From contig OX442321.1 of assembly GCA_949358305.1 (NCBI GenBank), positions 3,061,605 through 3,125,604 on the forward strand: a stretch of DNA of 64,000 nucleotides, in the 5' to 3' direction. Positions 22,529 through 32,866 of this stretch are shown here, piece after piece (within the stretch, counting starts at the first letter, position 1; each line of letters opens with the position of its first letter). The DNA comes from Strigamia acuminata (lineage: Eukaryota > Arthropoda > Chilopoda > Geophilomorpha > Linotaeniidae). The notes under the pieces are model-generated. The model did not search any database. It was not told the origin of the DNA and was given only the letters and a program-made list of their open reading frames with translations. Position numbers and translations under genes: made by a program.

Positions 22529-25500
22529 ATGAAAGTTAAGGTTTTAATCATTCGTGTTTGTTTGATTTTTCTAGGGGTCTTGCACGTTTACGCAATTACA
22601 AGCAGAAGATTAGAATTAGAAAAAGATAGATTGAAAAAACACTCGCCACCAACAGGAGGAACATGTGAATGTCCATGCCCTATATGCCCAACATGTCCTT
22701 GTGACGTTTGTTGGAAATGTTGGATTTGTTTTTCTTGTTGCCCTAAATGTCCTACATGTCCACCTCGATGTAAATGTCCATTGCCTTGTTTAATACCGTG
22801 TTTAAGTGACAATACTGGTACCTTTCCCACTACAACTACAACAACTGCCCTAAGAAATACAACAACTCCTCGACAAGGTGAGTTGGCAATTGTTACAAGC
22901 TGTGAATTTGGGGTCGTTATAATTGATTTATGTACGCTGGGATAAAAACATCTGGTGACCATTGCCCCTTATGATTCTCCATCAGGTGATCCTCCCATGC
23001 CTGGTACTTTTCAGCATCCCAGAACCGCAGCTCTTTTGGCCTCGTGAATTTGAGTTTTCAATACTTTGGCTCCGATAATCAAATCAAACAAAACTTTAAT
23101 CTCTGCCTTTAGTTTCGCACCCAGCTAAATATCACGAAGCATGTGGGAAAACATAATCCCTTCAATTTTGTAACAAATGTCATATTTACTTCCATCTTTC
23201 TAGATGCATTCAATTCATGAAAAGAAAAGTGACTTTAAAGAAAGTCAAGTAGAGTAAAGTAAATCGAGATCTACTTTGTGAAAGTCACTTTCCAAGATTG
23301 ACAAACCGGCACTTTTGCCTTCTGAAAGGAAGAAAACTAAAAAAATAAAAGTCAGTTTTCCTTCAGGAATTGAACACACCTATTAAAAATTAAAAAAATA
23401 GGTTGACTACCCTCCTAAAAGAACTCATTACTAATTTTGCAATAATTTAAAAGTTATTAATTTCATTTTGTATCATTTTCTAGGAACAAAACCAGGTACT
23501 TGTCCTCTAATAGCCTTGGAAACTTTAGGATGTTCGTGTGCTCAGGATTCTGACTGTCCTGGCGCCCAAAAATGTTGTCGTGCAAGTGATTCTGGAAATT
23601 TATGCTGTTTTGATAGTAATAATTACAATACTGGTACACCTGCTCCCATTAAACCTGCTCCCACTACAACAACTCCCAAAACAAAACCAGGTACTTGTCC
23701 TGTAAAAGCCTTGGATTCTTTAGGATGTACGTGTGCTCAGGATTCTGACTGTCCTGGCGCCCAAAAATGTTGTCGTGCAAGTGATTCTGGAAATTTATGC
23801 TGTTTTGATAGTAATAATTACAATACTGGTACACCTGCTCCCATTAAACCTGCTCCCACTACAACAACTCCCAAAACAAAACCAGGTACTTGTCCTGTAA
23901 AAGCCTTGGATTCTTTAGGATGTACGTGTGCTCAGGATTCTGACTGTCCTGGCGCCCAAAAATGTTGTCGTGCAAGTGATTCTGGAAATTTATGCTGTTT
24001 TGATAGTAATAATTACAATACTGGTACACCTGCTCCCATTAAACCTGCTCCCACTACAACAACTCCCAAAACAAAACCAGGTACTTGTCCTGTAAAAGCC
24101 TTGGATTCTTTAGGATGTACGTGTGCTCAAGATTCTGACTGTCCTGGCGCCCAAAAATGTTGTCGTGCAAGTGATTCTGGAAATTTATGCTGTTTTGATA
24201 GTAATAATTACAATACTGGTACACCTGCTCCCATTAAACCTGCTCCCACTACAACAACTCCCAAAACAAAACCAGGTACTTGTCCTGTAAAAGCCTTGGA
24301 TTCTTTAGGATGTACGTGTGCTCAGGATTCTGACTGTCCTGGCGCCCAAAAATGTTGTCGTACAAGTGATTCTGGAAATTTATGCTGTTTTGATAGTAAT
24401 AATTACAATACTGGTACACCTGCTCCCATTAAACCTGCTCCCACTACAACAACTCCCAAAACAAAACCAGGTACTTGTCCTGTAAAAGCCTTGGATTCTT
24501 TAGGATGTACGTGTGCTCAGGATTCTGACTGTCCTGGCGCCCAAAAATGTTGTCGTGCAAGTGATTCTGGAAATTTATGCTGCTTTGATAGTAATAATTA
24601 CAATACTGGTACACCTGCTCCCATTAAACCTGCTCCCACTACAACAACTCCCAAAACAAAACCAGGTACTTGTCCTGTAAAAGCCTTGGATTCTTTAGGA
24701 TGTACGTGTGCTCAGGATTCTGACTGTCCTGGCGCCCAAAAATGTTGTCGTGCAAGTGATTCTGGAAATTTATGCTGTTTTGATAGTAATAATTACAATA
24801 CTGGTACACCTGCTCCCATTAAACCTGCTTCCACTACAACAACTCCCAAAACAAAACCAGGTACTTGTCCTGTAAAAGCCTTGGATTCTTTAGGATGTAC
24901 GTGTGCTCAGGATTCTGACTGTCCTGGCGCCCAAAAATGTTGTCGTGCAAGTGATTCTGGAAATTTATGCTGTTTTGATAATAATAATTACAATTTTGGT
25001 ACACCTGCTCCTACTACACCTGCTCCTACTACACCTGCTCCCATTACACCTGCTCCCACTACAACAACTCCCAAAACAAAACCAGGTACTTGTCCTCTAA
25101 TATTCTTGGAAACTTTAGGATGTTTGTGTGCTCAGGATTCTGACTGTCCTGGCGCCCAAAAATGTTGTCATACAAGTAATTCTGAAACATTATGCTGTTT
25201 TGATAGTAATAATTACAATACTGGTACACCTGCTCCCACTACACCTGCTCCCACTACACCTGCTCCCACTACAACAACTCCCATTACAACAACTCCCACT
25301 ACAACAACTTCCACTACAACAACTCCCACTACAACGACTCCTACTACAACAACAACAACTACAACAACTCCCACTACAACTACAACGACACCTACTACAA
25401 CAACAACTACAACAACTCCCACTACAACTACAACAACTCCCACTACAACTACAACGACACCTACTACAACAACAACAACTACAACAACTCCCACTACAAC

Positions 25501-26562
25501 TACAACGACTCCTACTACAACAACAACTACAACAACTCCCACTACAACTACAACGACACCTACTACAACAACAACTACAACAACTCCCACTACAACTACA
25601 ACAACTCCCACTACAACTACAACGACACCTACTACAACAACAACAACTACAACAACTCCCACTACAACTACAACGACTCCTACTACAACAACAACTACAA
25701 CAACTCCCACTACAACTACAACGACACCTACTACAACAACAACTACAACAACTCCCACTACAACTACAACAACTCCCACTACAACTACAACGACTCCTAC
25801 TACAACAACAACAACTACAACAACTCCCACTACAACTACAACGACACCTACTACAACAACAACTACAACAACTCCCACTACAACAACTACAACTACAACA
25901 ACTCCTCCACGGCGTAAGTTGACAATTGCTACAAGCTGTGAATTTGGGGTGGGTCGTTCTAATTCATTTAAGTACGTTGGGATAAAAACATCAGGTGACC
26001 ATTGCCATGTCCATTGCCATGTCCACCTCGATGTAATTGTCCATTGCCTTGTTTAATATCGTGTTTAAGTGACAATACTGGTAATGTTCCCACTACAGCT
26101 ACAACAACTCCCAATACAGCTAAAACAACTCATGATTCAACTATAATTCTCGATGCAGCTGTGGCAATTCCCGCTGCAACAACAACATAATGTTGTTACA
26201 CAGCGAGTGAGAATTCCCCTATCACCTAATGTCCTCATTTGACAGTGACACACCCAAGGAGAATTCATGAGCCTGGACCCATTTTGCGCAAACCCCATCT
26301 TCGCGCGATAATTTGTTAAATTAATTCCGTAACAACGAGTTAATCGTGACAAATTCATTACTAATTTTGCAATAATTTAAAAGTGATTAATTTAATTTTG
26401 TATTATTCTCTAGCTCCAAAACCAGGTTCTTGTCCTACAATAACCTGGGGTGCTCCAGCATGTGGGTGTCGTGACGATTATGACTGTATTGGCGCCCAAA
26501 GATGTTGTCTTGCAAATAATTCTGGAAATATGTGCTGTTTTGGTGTATATGTTCCTGGCTAA
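22529..26562 (+). CDS. Large secreted Cys-Pro / multi-WAP / mucin-like protein (3 exons)
   Basis: Exons are 22,529-22,877, 23,484-25,913 and 26,414-26,562; both introns are phase 1 and the join is open for 975 residues. After the signal peptide, residues 46-94 hold 17 cysteines mostly as Cys-Pro-x-Cys (motif CPCPICPTCPC). Exon 2 encodes nine WAP-like modules, seven of them almost identical 65-residue units (KPGTCPVKALDSLG ... GNLCCF plus a Thr-Pro linker), then about 200 residues of nearly pure Thr/Pro. Exon 3 adds a tenth WAP module (KPGSCPTITWG ... MCCF). It would be a long, O-glycosylated, disulfide-rich extracellular polymer-like protein. The near identity of the units indicates recent tandem amplification. 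The leader hairpin contains an in-frame upstream ATG (22,472) that could add 19 residues. Known: WAP modules are often protease inhibitors or antimicrobial. Inferred: any such role here. Confidence 0.8.
23682..25080 (+). repeat. In-frame 195-bp tandem repeat encoding WAP modules
   Basis: Seven units start near 23,682, 23,877, 24,072, 24,267, 24,462, 24,657 and 24,852. They differ by only a few bases, for example an Ala-to-Thr change at about 24,361 and a Pro-to-Ser change at about 24,829. Confidence 0.95.
25995..26190 (+). pseudogene. Relic Cys-Pro exon inside an intron
   Basis: Within the last intron of the 22,529 gene, the text for CPPRCNCPLPCLISCLSDNTG followed by Thr-rich codons matches the end of exon 1. 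It has no signal peptide and no acceptor I can support. It is probably what remains of a neighbouring gene copy fused by unequal crossing-over. Confidence 0.6.
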
Positions 26563-26819
26563 AAAATAAACAATTATCTCATGTTTACATTGTTTTTACA
26601 TTGTTTTACATTGTTTGGGACAACAAATCACCATGAACATACCAAGAAAAAAAAATTAATACCAAAAAATCAAAATTTGTACATTAACAATCTAGAGTCC
26701 TTGTCTAATTATTTACTTGAGTATACGCGTCCTAAACCATGGTAACCATTCTCAAGGCAGCCATGGTACTGATTAATCCTTTAAAAAACACTTGTCTCAT
26801 CAATTAACTCCATTGATTT
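26563..26819. other. Intergenic, dispersed repeat scrap
   Basis: About 26,690-26,770 (ccatggtaacc context, gtatacgcgtcctaaaccat) matches 60,700-60,790 and, inverted, 15,003-15,080. Nothing else is recognised. Confidence 0.45.
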
Positions 26820-26975
26820 TCATTTTCCACCATTTCTAATTTCTTGACCAATCGCACACAAAAGCCGTTTGATATCGGCACAAAATTCAATACGACATGC
26901 ACTTTGTGTAGAACAAGACATTTTTTTACAGCAAACACTGACAACAGTCGAGACCAAACCAAGTGCAATTATCAT
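26820..26975 (-). CDS. Small divergent cysteine-rich ORF (51 residues), possible exon
   Basis: Minus strand, ATG at 26,975 to TGA at 26,820. It starts MIIALGLVSTVVSVCC (leader-like) and continues with CKKMSCS, FCADIKRLLC and a polar end, seven cysteines in all. It sits about 280 bp upstream of, and divergent from, the Thr-rich gene at 27,253. The same exon lies in the same place upstream of the genes at 35,606 and 61,999, there broken. A tttgcatcag acceptor-like stretch precedes the ATG, so it could be an internal or last exon rather than a whole gene. I do not recognise the family. Confidence 0.4.
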   Translation of the reverse strand: MIIALGLVSTVVSVCCKKMSCSTQSACRIEFCADIKRLLCAIGQEIRNGGK

Positions 26976-27204
26976 TTCTGATGCAAATAAAGAATATTAT
27001 AATTTTAAACTAAATCAATTGTAGCATTCATTTCACTCATGAATAATTTATTAACAGGTATCAAAGTTACGGAACCACGAATAATCTGGTTATTACTCAA
27101 ATAACAATAAAAATATTTCCTTTCAGTTATTCTTAGTTTAGTCATGAGATATGATATTTTACTCTTTCTTTAATAACAAATTTGATCAATTTTAATTACT
27201 CTTA

Positions 27205-27256
27205 TTTCAGAAATGGATTGAGGATGCAAAGTGCACAGAACAGTCATTCAAAATGA
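27205..27256 (+). promoter_or_regulatory. Conserved leader: splice acceptor plus overlapping uORF
   Basis: A pyrimidine tract ends in CTTATTTCAG (27,201-27,210). Then comes ATGGATTGA, a two-codon uORF, and ATG at 27,224 opening a 10-codon uORF (MQSAQNSHSK). Its TGA (27,254-27,256) overlaps the main ATG at 27,253 as ATGA. The arrangement repeats at 35,577, 38,504, 58,923 (minus), 60,291 and 61,970. Confidence 0.75.
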
Positions 27257-28138
27257 AAGTTAATGTTTTAATCATTCTTGTTTGTTTAAATTTTCTTGTG
27301 GTCTTGCACATACCTGCAGCAAAAACAGCTTCTTGTGGAATAACACCAGAAAACTTGATAAAAATAGGTGAATCGATAGGTGATGTGCTAGGTGATTTGC
27401 TAGGGCGACGGTTAGGTGAATTGACAGAAACAGAAAATGGATTTCTACGTCAATTGCTGTGTAAATTGGCTGCTACAATAATTGAATGGATAGGAACAAC
27501 AACTACAACTCCCTCTACAAGTACAACAACAACTACAACTCCCACTACAACTACAACTACAACAACTCCCACTATAACAACAACTACAACAACTCCCACT
27601 ACAACTACAACTACTCCCACTACAACTACAACTGCTCCAACTACAACTACAACAACTCCAACTACAACAACAACTACAACAACTCCTACTACAACAACAA
27701 CTACAACAACTCCTACTACAGCAACAACTACAACAACTCCTACTACAACAACAACTACAACTCCCACTACAACTACAACTACAACAACTCCTCAAGCAGG
27801 TAAGTTGGCAATTGCTAAAAGCTGGAAATTTGGGGTCGTTCTAATTGGTTTAAGTACCCTGGGCTAACAACATCAGGTTAGCCTTGCGATATACCGCATG
27901 CATTGCTGTTTTTTACAGATAACGCACTCATTACTAATTTTGTAATAATTTAAAAATGATTAAATTAATTTTGTATTATTCTCTAGTTACAAAACCAGGT
28001 TCTTGTCCTACAATAGCCTGGGGTGCTCCAGGATGTTCGTGTGCTAAAGATTCTGACTGTCCTGGCGCCCAAAGATGTTGTCGTGCAACTTCCGGTAATA
28101 CTGGAAATTTGTGTTGTTTTGCTGTATATATTGGCTAA
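27253..28138 (+). CDS. Secreted amphipathic-domain / Thr-rich / WAP-like protein (2 exons)
   Basis: Exon 1 (27,253-27,799) and exon 2 (27,987-28,138) join in phase 1 to give 232 residues. The signal peptide (MKVNVLIILVCLNFLVVLHI) is followed by a domain of about 55 residues with two cysteines, C28 and C70. Between them repeat Gly-Leu amphipathic segments (IGDVLGDLLGRRLGEL). About 100 residues of Thr/Pro (mucin-like, likely O-glycosylated) lead to a WAP-like module on exon 2 (VTKPGSCP ... GNLCCF, eight cysteines). The same plan occurs at 38,533 and 61,999, and without the WAP exon type at 35,606. The amphipathic domain could pack as a small helical bundle or contact membranes; that is inference. 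Confidence 0.82.
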
Positions 28139-28487
28139 AAAAATAAACAATCATCTCATATTTACCGGTATATTGTTTTACATTGTTTTGGACAACCAAT
28201 CACCATGAACATATCAAAAAAAAAAATTAATACCCAAAAAATCAAAATTTGTACATAAACATGTCAAGATACAAGGATCAGACTAGATGCATTCAATAAG
28301 TCTAAAACGTATGCAAAACTCGTTTCGTGTTTGTACGTTACGTCATTCCCACGTGCAAACACGAAACGAGTTTTGCATACGTTTTAGATTTTTTGAATGC
28401 ACCTACTGTATTCATAATTTATTAACAACATAAGTTATTGACAGTGGTACAAATGGAATAAAAAATCCACCGGCATGTGAGACTTTT

Positions 28488-28490
<3 letters not shown>
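28139..28490. other. Intergenic with snapback element
   Basis: It holds the gene's 3' flank, the snapback element at 28,286-28,402, and a microsatellite lead-in. There is no gene. Confidence 0.5.
28286..28402. mobile_element. Snapback (foldback) element of about 117 bp
   Basis: Arms contain a perfect 33-bp inverted repeat (ctaaaacgtatgcaaaactc ... and its complement) around a 22-bp spacer, with further imperfect pairing out to tgcattcaa and ttgaatgca. A single strand would fold almost entirely into one hairpin. It has no coding capacity. Confidence 0.8.
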
Positions 28491-28530
<40 letters not shown>

Positions 28531-28779
28531 CCATAGGTAAATAGCTAGATGTATTGGCAGGAACAGAAGGTGGAATGTTAGGTCAATTGCAGTGTCAATG
28601 GGGTTGTAAAATAAGTGGATTGCTAGGAATAACAACAACTCTTGCAACACCAACACCAAACGAATTAATATAAAAACACTAAAAAAAAGTTTTGCAACAA
28701 TTGAAAAACCATAAAAACACTGAAAAAACACCAAACGAATTAATATAAAAAGTAAAAGATAAGCTAGGAATTGGCTAGC
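28491..28779 (+). pseudogene. Degenerate cluster gene, 5' part (interrupted by LTR element)
   Basis: A CAA run is followed by sequence matching the Gly-Leu amphipathic domain of the 42-kb minus-strand gene (motifs GMLGQLQCQWGC and GITTTLATPT) with stops at 28,545 and 28,670. The text breaks at the ctagc target site of the LTR element and continues at 34,855. Confidence 0.65.
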
Positions 28780-29016
28780 TTTTGCATCTTTGCCCTGGAG
28801 ATGTAAAATAAAACACAGGAGACCAGTTGGGCCAAAACTTACTCCTCCACTCTTCTAAACAGAGTAGATTTATTTGTCAGTAACCTGACCAACTGTCACT
28901 AGAGGGAAAAAGATAGAAGCTACATGCTGCTTTGTACATTGTATTGTTGGCAATACAATGTACTATTTCAATGCAATAAAACCTGCATAATTTCCTTGTG
29001 GTGTTAATACACCACA
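28780..29016 (-). repeat. 3' LTR of the minus-strand Gypsy-type element
   Basis: Read on the minus strand it starts TGTGGTGTATTAACACC. A perfect stem (tacattgtattg / caatacaatgta, about 28,935-28,962) is kept in both LTRs. Confidence 0.88.
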
Positions 29017-29217
29017 GTGCTCCCCCTCTCTCTTGATCCGGACCGAGAGAGATCGCACGTTCCTTCCAAATTAGCACGTGCAGCTTCCAGCTGCAAAAAC
29101 CCCTAGTTAGGTCTGGTCTACATCGAAATTTCTGATATACATTAACTCGCGATTTTGAAGTCCGAAAGAAACTTAAAACTTAAACGACTTAAGCTTAAAC
29201 GACTTGAGCTTGACTTG

Positions 29218-32200
29218 CTAGCGCGATCCTCCAGCCGAATGCGAACGCAACACTATGTCATCCGCCCGATTCCCAAGGTTCCTATCTATATAGGCTAAAC
29301 TCCGACGCGATGGTTGATAATCCGGGTCTTTCGGATCCTGAATTTCTTCTTCCGCGTCATCATACTCTTCCTCCGAATCGGTGGATCTTGTGTCAGGTCG
29401 CGTTTGTTCATCTGTTGGTTGCACCGCTGGAGGGGCAGTGACTTCATTGGCTGCTTGTTGCAATCTCCTTTGATAGAACAAGTCAAACTGAGCCCTTGTG
29501 CGTGGTGTCACATCGAATGGGGGCGGCGCAAGCATCCTTCAGACCGGTGCAGTCCTGTCCTTCATTGTCCTTGGGACCACCCGAGGGGTCTTCTGCACAT
29601 CGGTCCTTGCCAAGCCGCTTGGACCTGGGGTCGGCTGCACTTCCGGTAAAACCACATTTTCCCCTGCGTTCACCGGTCCCGCAACGGGAACTGGTTCCAT
29701 AACAGGAACTGGTACCGTCCTCGTCACGATCACTGTGTGCTGCCTTCCCGACTTCCTTGGCCTGGGTTCCTCAGGCATTGGATTCCACGGTACATTAGGT
29801 GTAGTCGTGTCCTGAGTTTTCCTGGGTGCAATCACCTGCTCTCCAGCCTGTGGATGCCACGGTCTCAACTGATTAATGTGGCGGTCGTTAACCTCTTGGG
29901 TGTCTATACGCTGGGTCTCGTACACGACATCCCCCTTTCTAGTCTTCACTATTGCCGGAATCCATGTCGCGTCTCCCTTCCTGTATGAACAAGCCCACAC
30001 TTCCTGTCCCGGGGCTAATATCCTCTTAGGTGGCCGCCGGTCCTCTTGAGCCGCTCCCACAGTTGGTTTCAGTGTGTCCAGATGGGTCTTAAAATGCCCT
30101 TGCAACATCAGCATAGCTGGGGATTTTCCATCCGCTCCCGGCGTACTGTGCTGGTAAAATAGGAACTTATCCAATTGCTCCTGGATATTGACCATTCCCA
30201 TCTTGACCAGTTTCCCTTTAAAGGTCTGTACCGCTCTTTCTGCTCGTCCATTGGACTGAGGATGGAATGCAGGTGAGAACAGGTGTAGTAAACCGTTCCG
30301 CCGGATAAATCCCTTAAATTCCTCGCTGGTGAAGGTTGTGGCATTGTCTGAAACAATTGTGTCAGGCAGACCAAAATCTGCGCACTTCCTTTTAATTACA
30401 GCAATTGCCGCTGCCGATGACGTGCTTGGTACCAAGTCTACGTGCATCCATCCGGTCAAAGAGTCCACTAAAATGAGGAACATCTTGCCCTTGACCGGTC
30501 CGGCAAAATCAATATGGATCCTGCTCCAAGGTCTAGCAGGTCTTGGCCAACTAACGGGATTGTCACGTGGTGGTGCATGCTGGTGTTGTTGACACACAAC
30601 ACATTGTGCCACGTATTGTTCAATCACCATTGTTATACCCGGCCACCATATTGTTACTGCCGCCTTATTCTTCATCACGACTATCCCATGATGACCTTCG
30701 TGAAGCAAATCCATGGCCTTCTTGCGCAGACTAGGTGGTATTATCACCCTATGTTCCCATAACAATATGTCATGATGGACTGACAATTCTGTCTTGCGCG
30801 ACTTAAATGGCTGTAATGATGCCTTGACCTTATCCGGCCATCCATTCCTCACGTATTGTATTACGTGGTGCAGGTCATCATCCAGTAATGTGGCCATTTC
30901 CAATTGCTCACGAGTAATTATCGAGTCTTCGACTAAGAAGCGCACATGCTGCTCTTCCTCCAGTTCTTGTTCCCATTGCTCCGTGATCTTGGTGGCTGGC
31001 AATGGCAATCTACTCAATGCATCAGCCACTGGAATGTCCAGACCTGGTCTGTGCTCTATTGAGTAGTTGTAGCCTGCCAAGATAATTGTCCACCTTAGCA
31101 TCCTAGGGCTAATAATATTCGGTGTAGGATTGGTCACTCCGAATATTCCGAGCAATGGCTTGTGGTCAGTCACAATTCTGAACTTTCTCTCACATAAGAA
31201 CTGGTGGAACTTCTGCACCGCATAGATGATTGCCAATGCTTCTCGGTCAGTCTGGCTGTAGCGTCTCTGAGTTGGCGAGAGTGACTTGGACGCATACAAG
31301 ACTGGCCGCTCCTCCCCGTTGTCCAACACGTGGTTTAACACTGCCCCCACTCCCATTGGGCTGGCGTCGACAACCAGAACCAGTGGATGATGGAGTGAGT
31401 AGTGTACTAGGAGGCTCTCACTAGTAATCATCTCTTTAATGGTATTAAAAGCGGTGGCTTTTCTTTGCGTCCACTCCCAGGATGCGTTCCCCTGCAATAA
31501 CTCTCGCAGTGGTTCTGCGACTTCCGCAAAATGCGGTAGAAATTGCAGATTTAATTGGACCATCCCCAGGAATGAGCGCAGTTCTTGCAAGTTGTTGGGT
31601 GCTGGCATCTTCTTAATCGCCGCGACGTTGTCTCCAGATGGCCGAATTCCTCTACTGTCCACTTGAAATCCCAGATATGCGACCTGCGTCCTGAAAAACT
31701 CGCATTTCCGTCTTACAAGTCGCAGATTCGCTCTTCTGAGTCTTCTCAGGACTTCTCTGACCACCTTCACATGCTCTTCGTATGTATCCGTCGCAATCAA
31801 AATGTCATCCTGATATGGTGAGACATCATCCAGGTCAGCAAACATTGTATCCATAATCCGTTGGAATACTCCGCTGCTTGATATAGTACCAAAAGGTAAT
31901 CTCTTTACTGCATAGAATCCTTTGTGTGTTGATTGCAGCTATAAATGAACTCGCCCGAGTGAGCAATACCTGTTGGTAAGCCTCTCTGATGTCAAGCTTG
32001 GTAAAATACTTCTTTCCTCCAAGCTTAGCCATAATATCAGAAACTCTAGGCAGTGGGTATGGATCCGGTAAGATAGCTGGGTTCACAGTTGACCGGTAGT
32101 CTCCGCATAACCGCACTGTACCGTCCTTCTTGTCAACTATGACCAGCGGGGTTGCCCAATCCGAAAATGCGATTGGTTGGTAAATTCCATCCGCAACTCC

Positions 32201-32749
32201 CTTTTCCAGTTCCTTTTCCACTGCCGTACGCAAAGCTACAGATACAGGCCTCGCGCGAAAGAAGCGCGGCTTCACACCTTCTTTGAGGTAAAGTTGTACA
32301 GGGGGACCTGTATATACACCCAAAGAGGCCTCAAAAACATCCTTGTACTCTTGCAGCAACAGTCTCAATACAGTGTCCTCCTCCTCCAAATCCGCAATTA
32401 AGTCTTGTGGGGTCTTTGACCCACTGATCCCGTGGTGCATCCCTTGTTGTCTCTCCAGCCTGTTGATCAGGAAAGTTTTCACAGAACGAGATTGCCTCAT
32501 GGCTTCCCTGCCCAGCAGTATTGTGGCCTGACCAGCAGTGACCAAGAACCGCAACTTCACTTCTTCATCTCCTACCCTAACCGGTAGGTAGATCTCCCCA
32601 AGTGCGGGTCTCCTTTCGCCAAAATAACCAATCAACGTAATGTTGGTCGGTTGTACAAGCCATGTCACGTTGCTTAAGGTCATCCACTTCATCAAAGTAT
32701 CTCTGGAGATCAACGAGTATCTTGAACCAGTGTCTACTGTTGCTATCAC
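29218..32749 (-). pseudogene. Pol: protease, reverse transcriptase, RNase H, integrase (broken)
   Basis: Reading leftward, the protease motif DTGS lies near 32,735 and RT fingers near 32,150 (VRLCGDYRSTVNP). The frame shifts near 31,930, inside RT just before the YQDD box (about 31,815-31,804). RNase H (VVDAS, about 31,365), an integrase HHCC region (about 30,690-30,590) and catalytic Asp, Asp and Glu positions (FAG context about 30,505, SDNATTF about 30,345, NGRAE about 30,240) follow. An in-frame TGA at 29,539 separates the last 105 codons. Domain order RT-RNase H-integrase is that of Ty3/Gypsy. The frameshift and stop make this copy non-functional as it stands. Confidence 0.88.
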
Positions 32750-32866
32750 GGGGATCTTGCCAAGTCACATTGACATGCGGAAGGGGTCATCCTGGTCATA
32801 ATCGGAATTCCAAATTTGGCATCCCGGTTGAGTGACCGAGGGAACATAATTCATTGGGGTGCAACT

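Noticed and set aside
25213-25878. Long antisense frames of poly-Val/Gly opposite Thr-rich exons (also 27,450-27,795 and 35,560-36,750)
   Set aside because: They are the reverse complement of ACN/CCN-rich repeats, which have no stops in other frames; no independent start, domain or splice support.
28491-28735. Poly-Leu antisense ORF at 28,486-28,734
   Set aside because: Reverse of a CAA microsatellite and pseudogene text.
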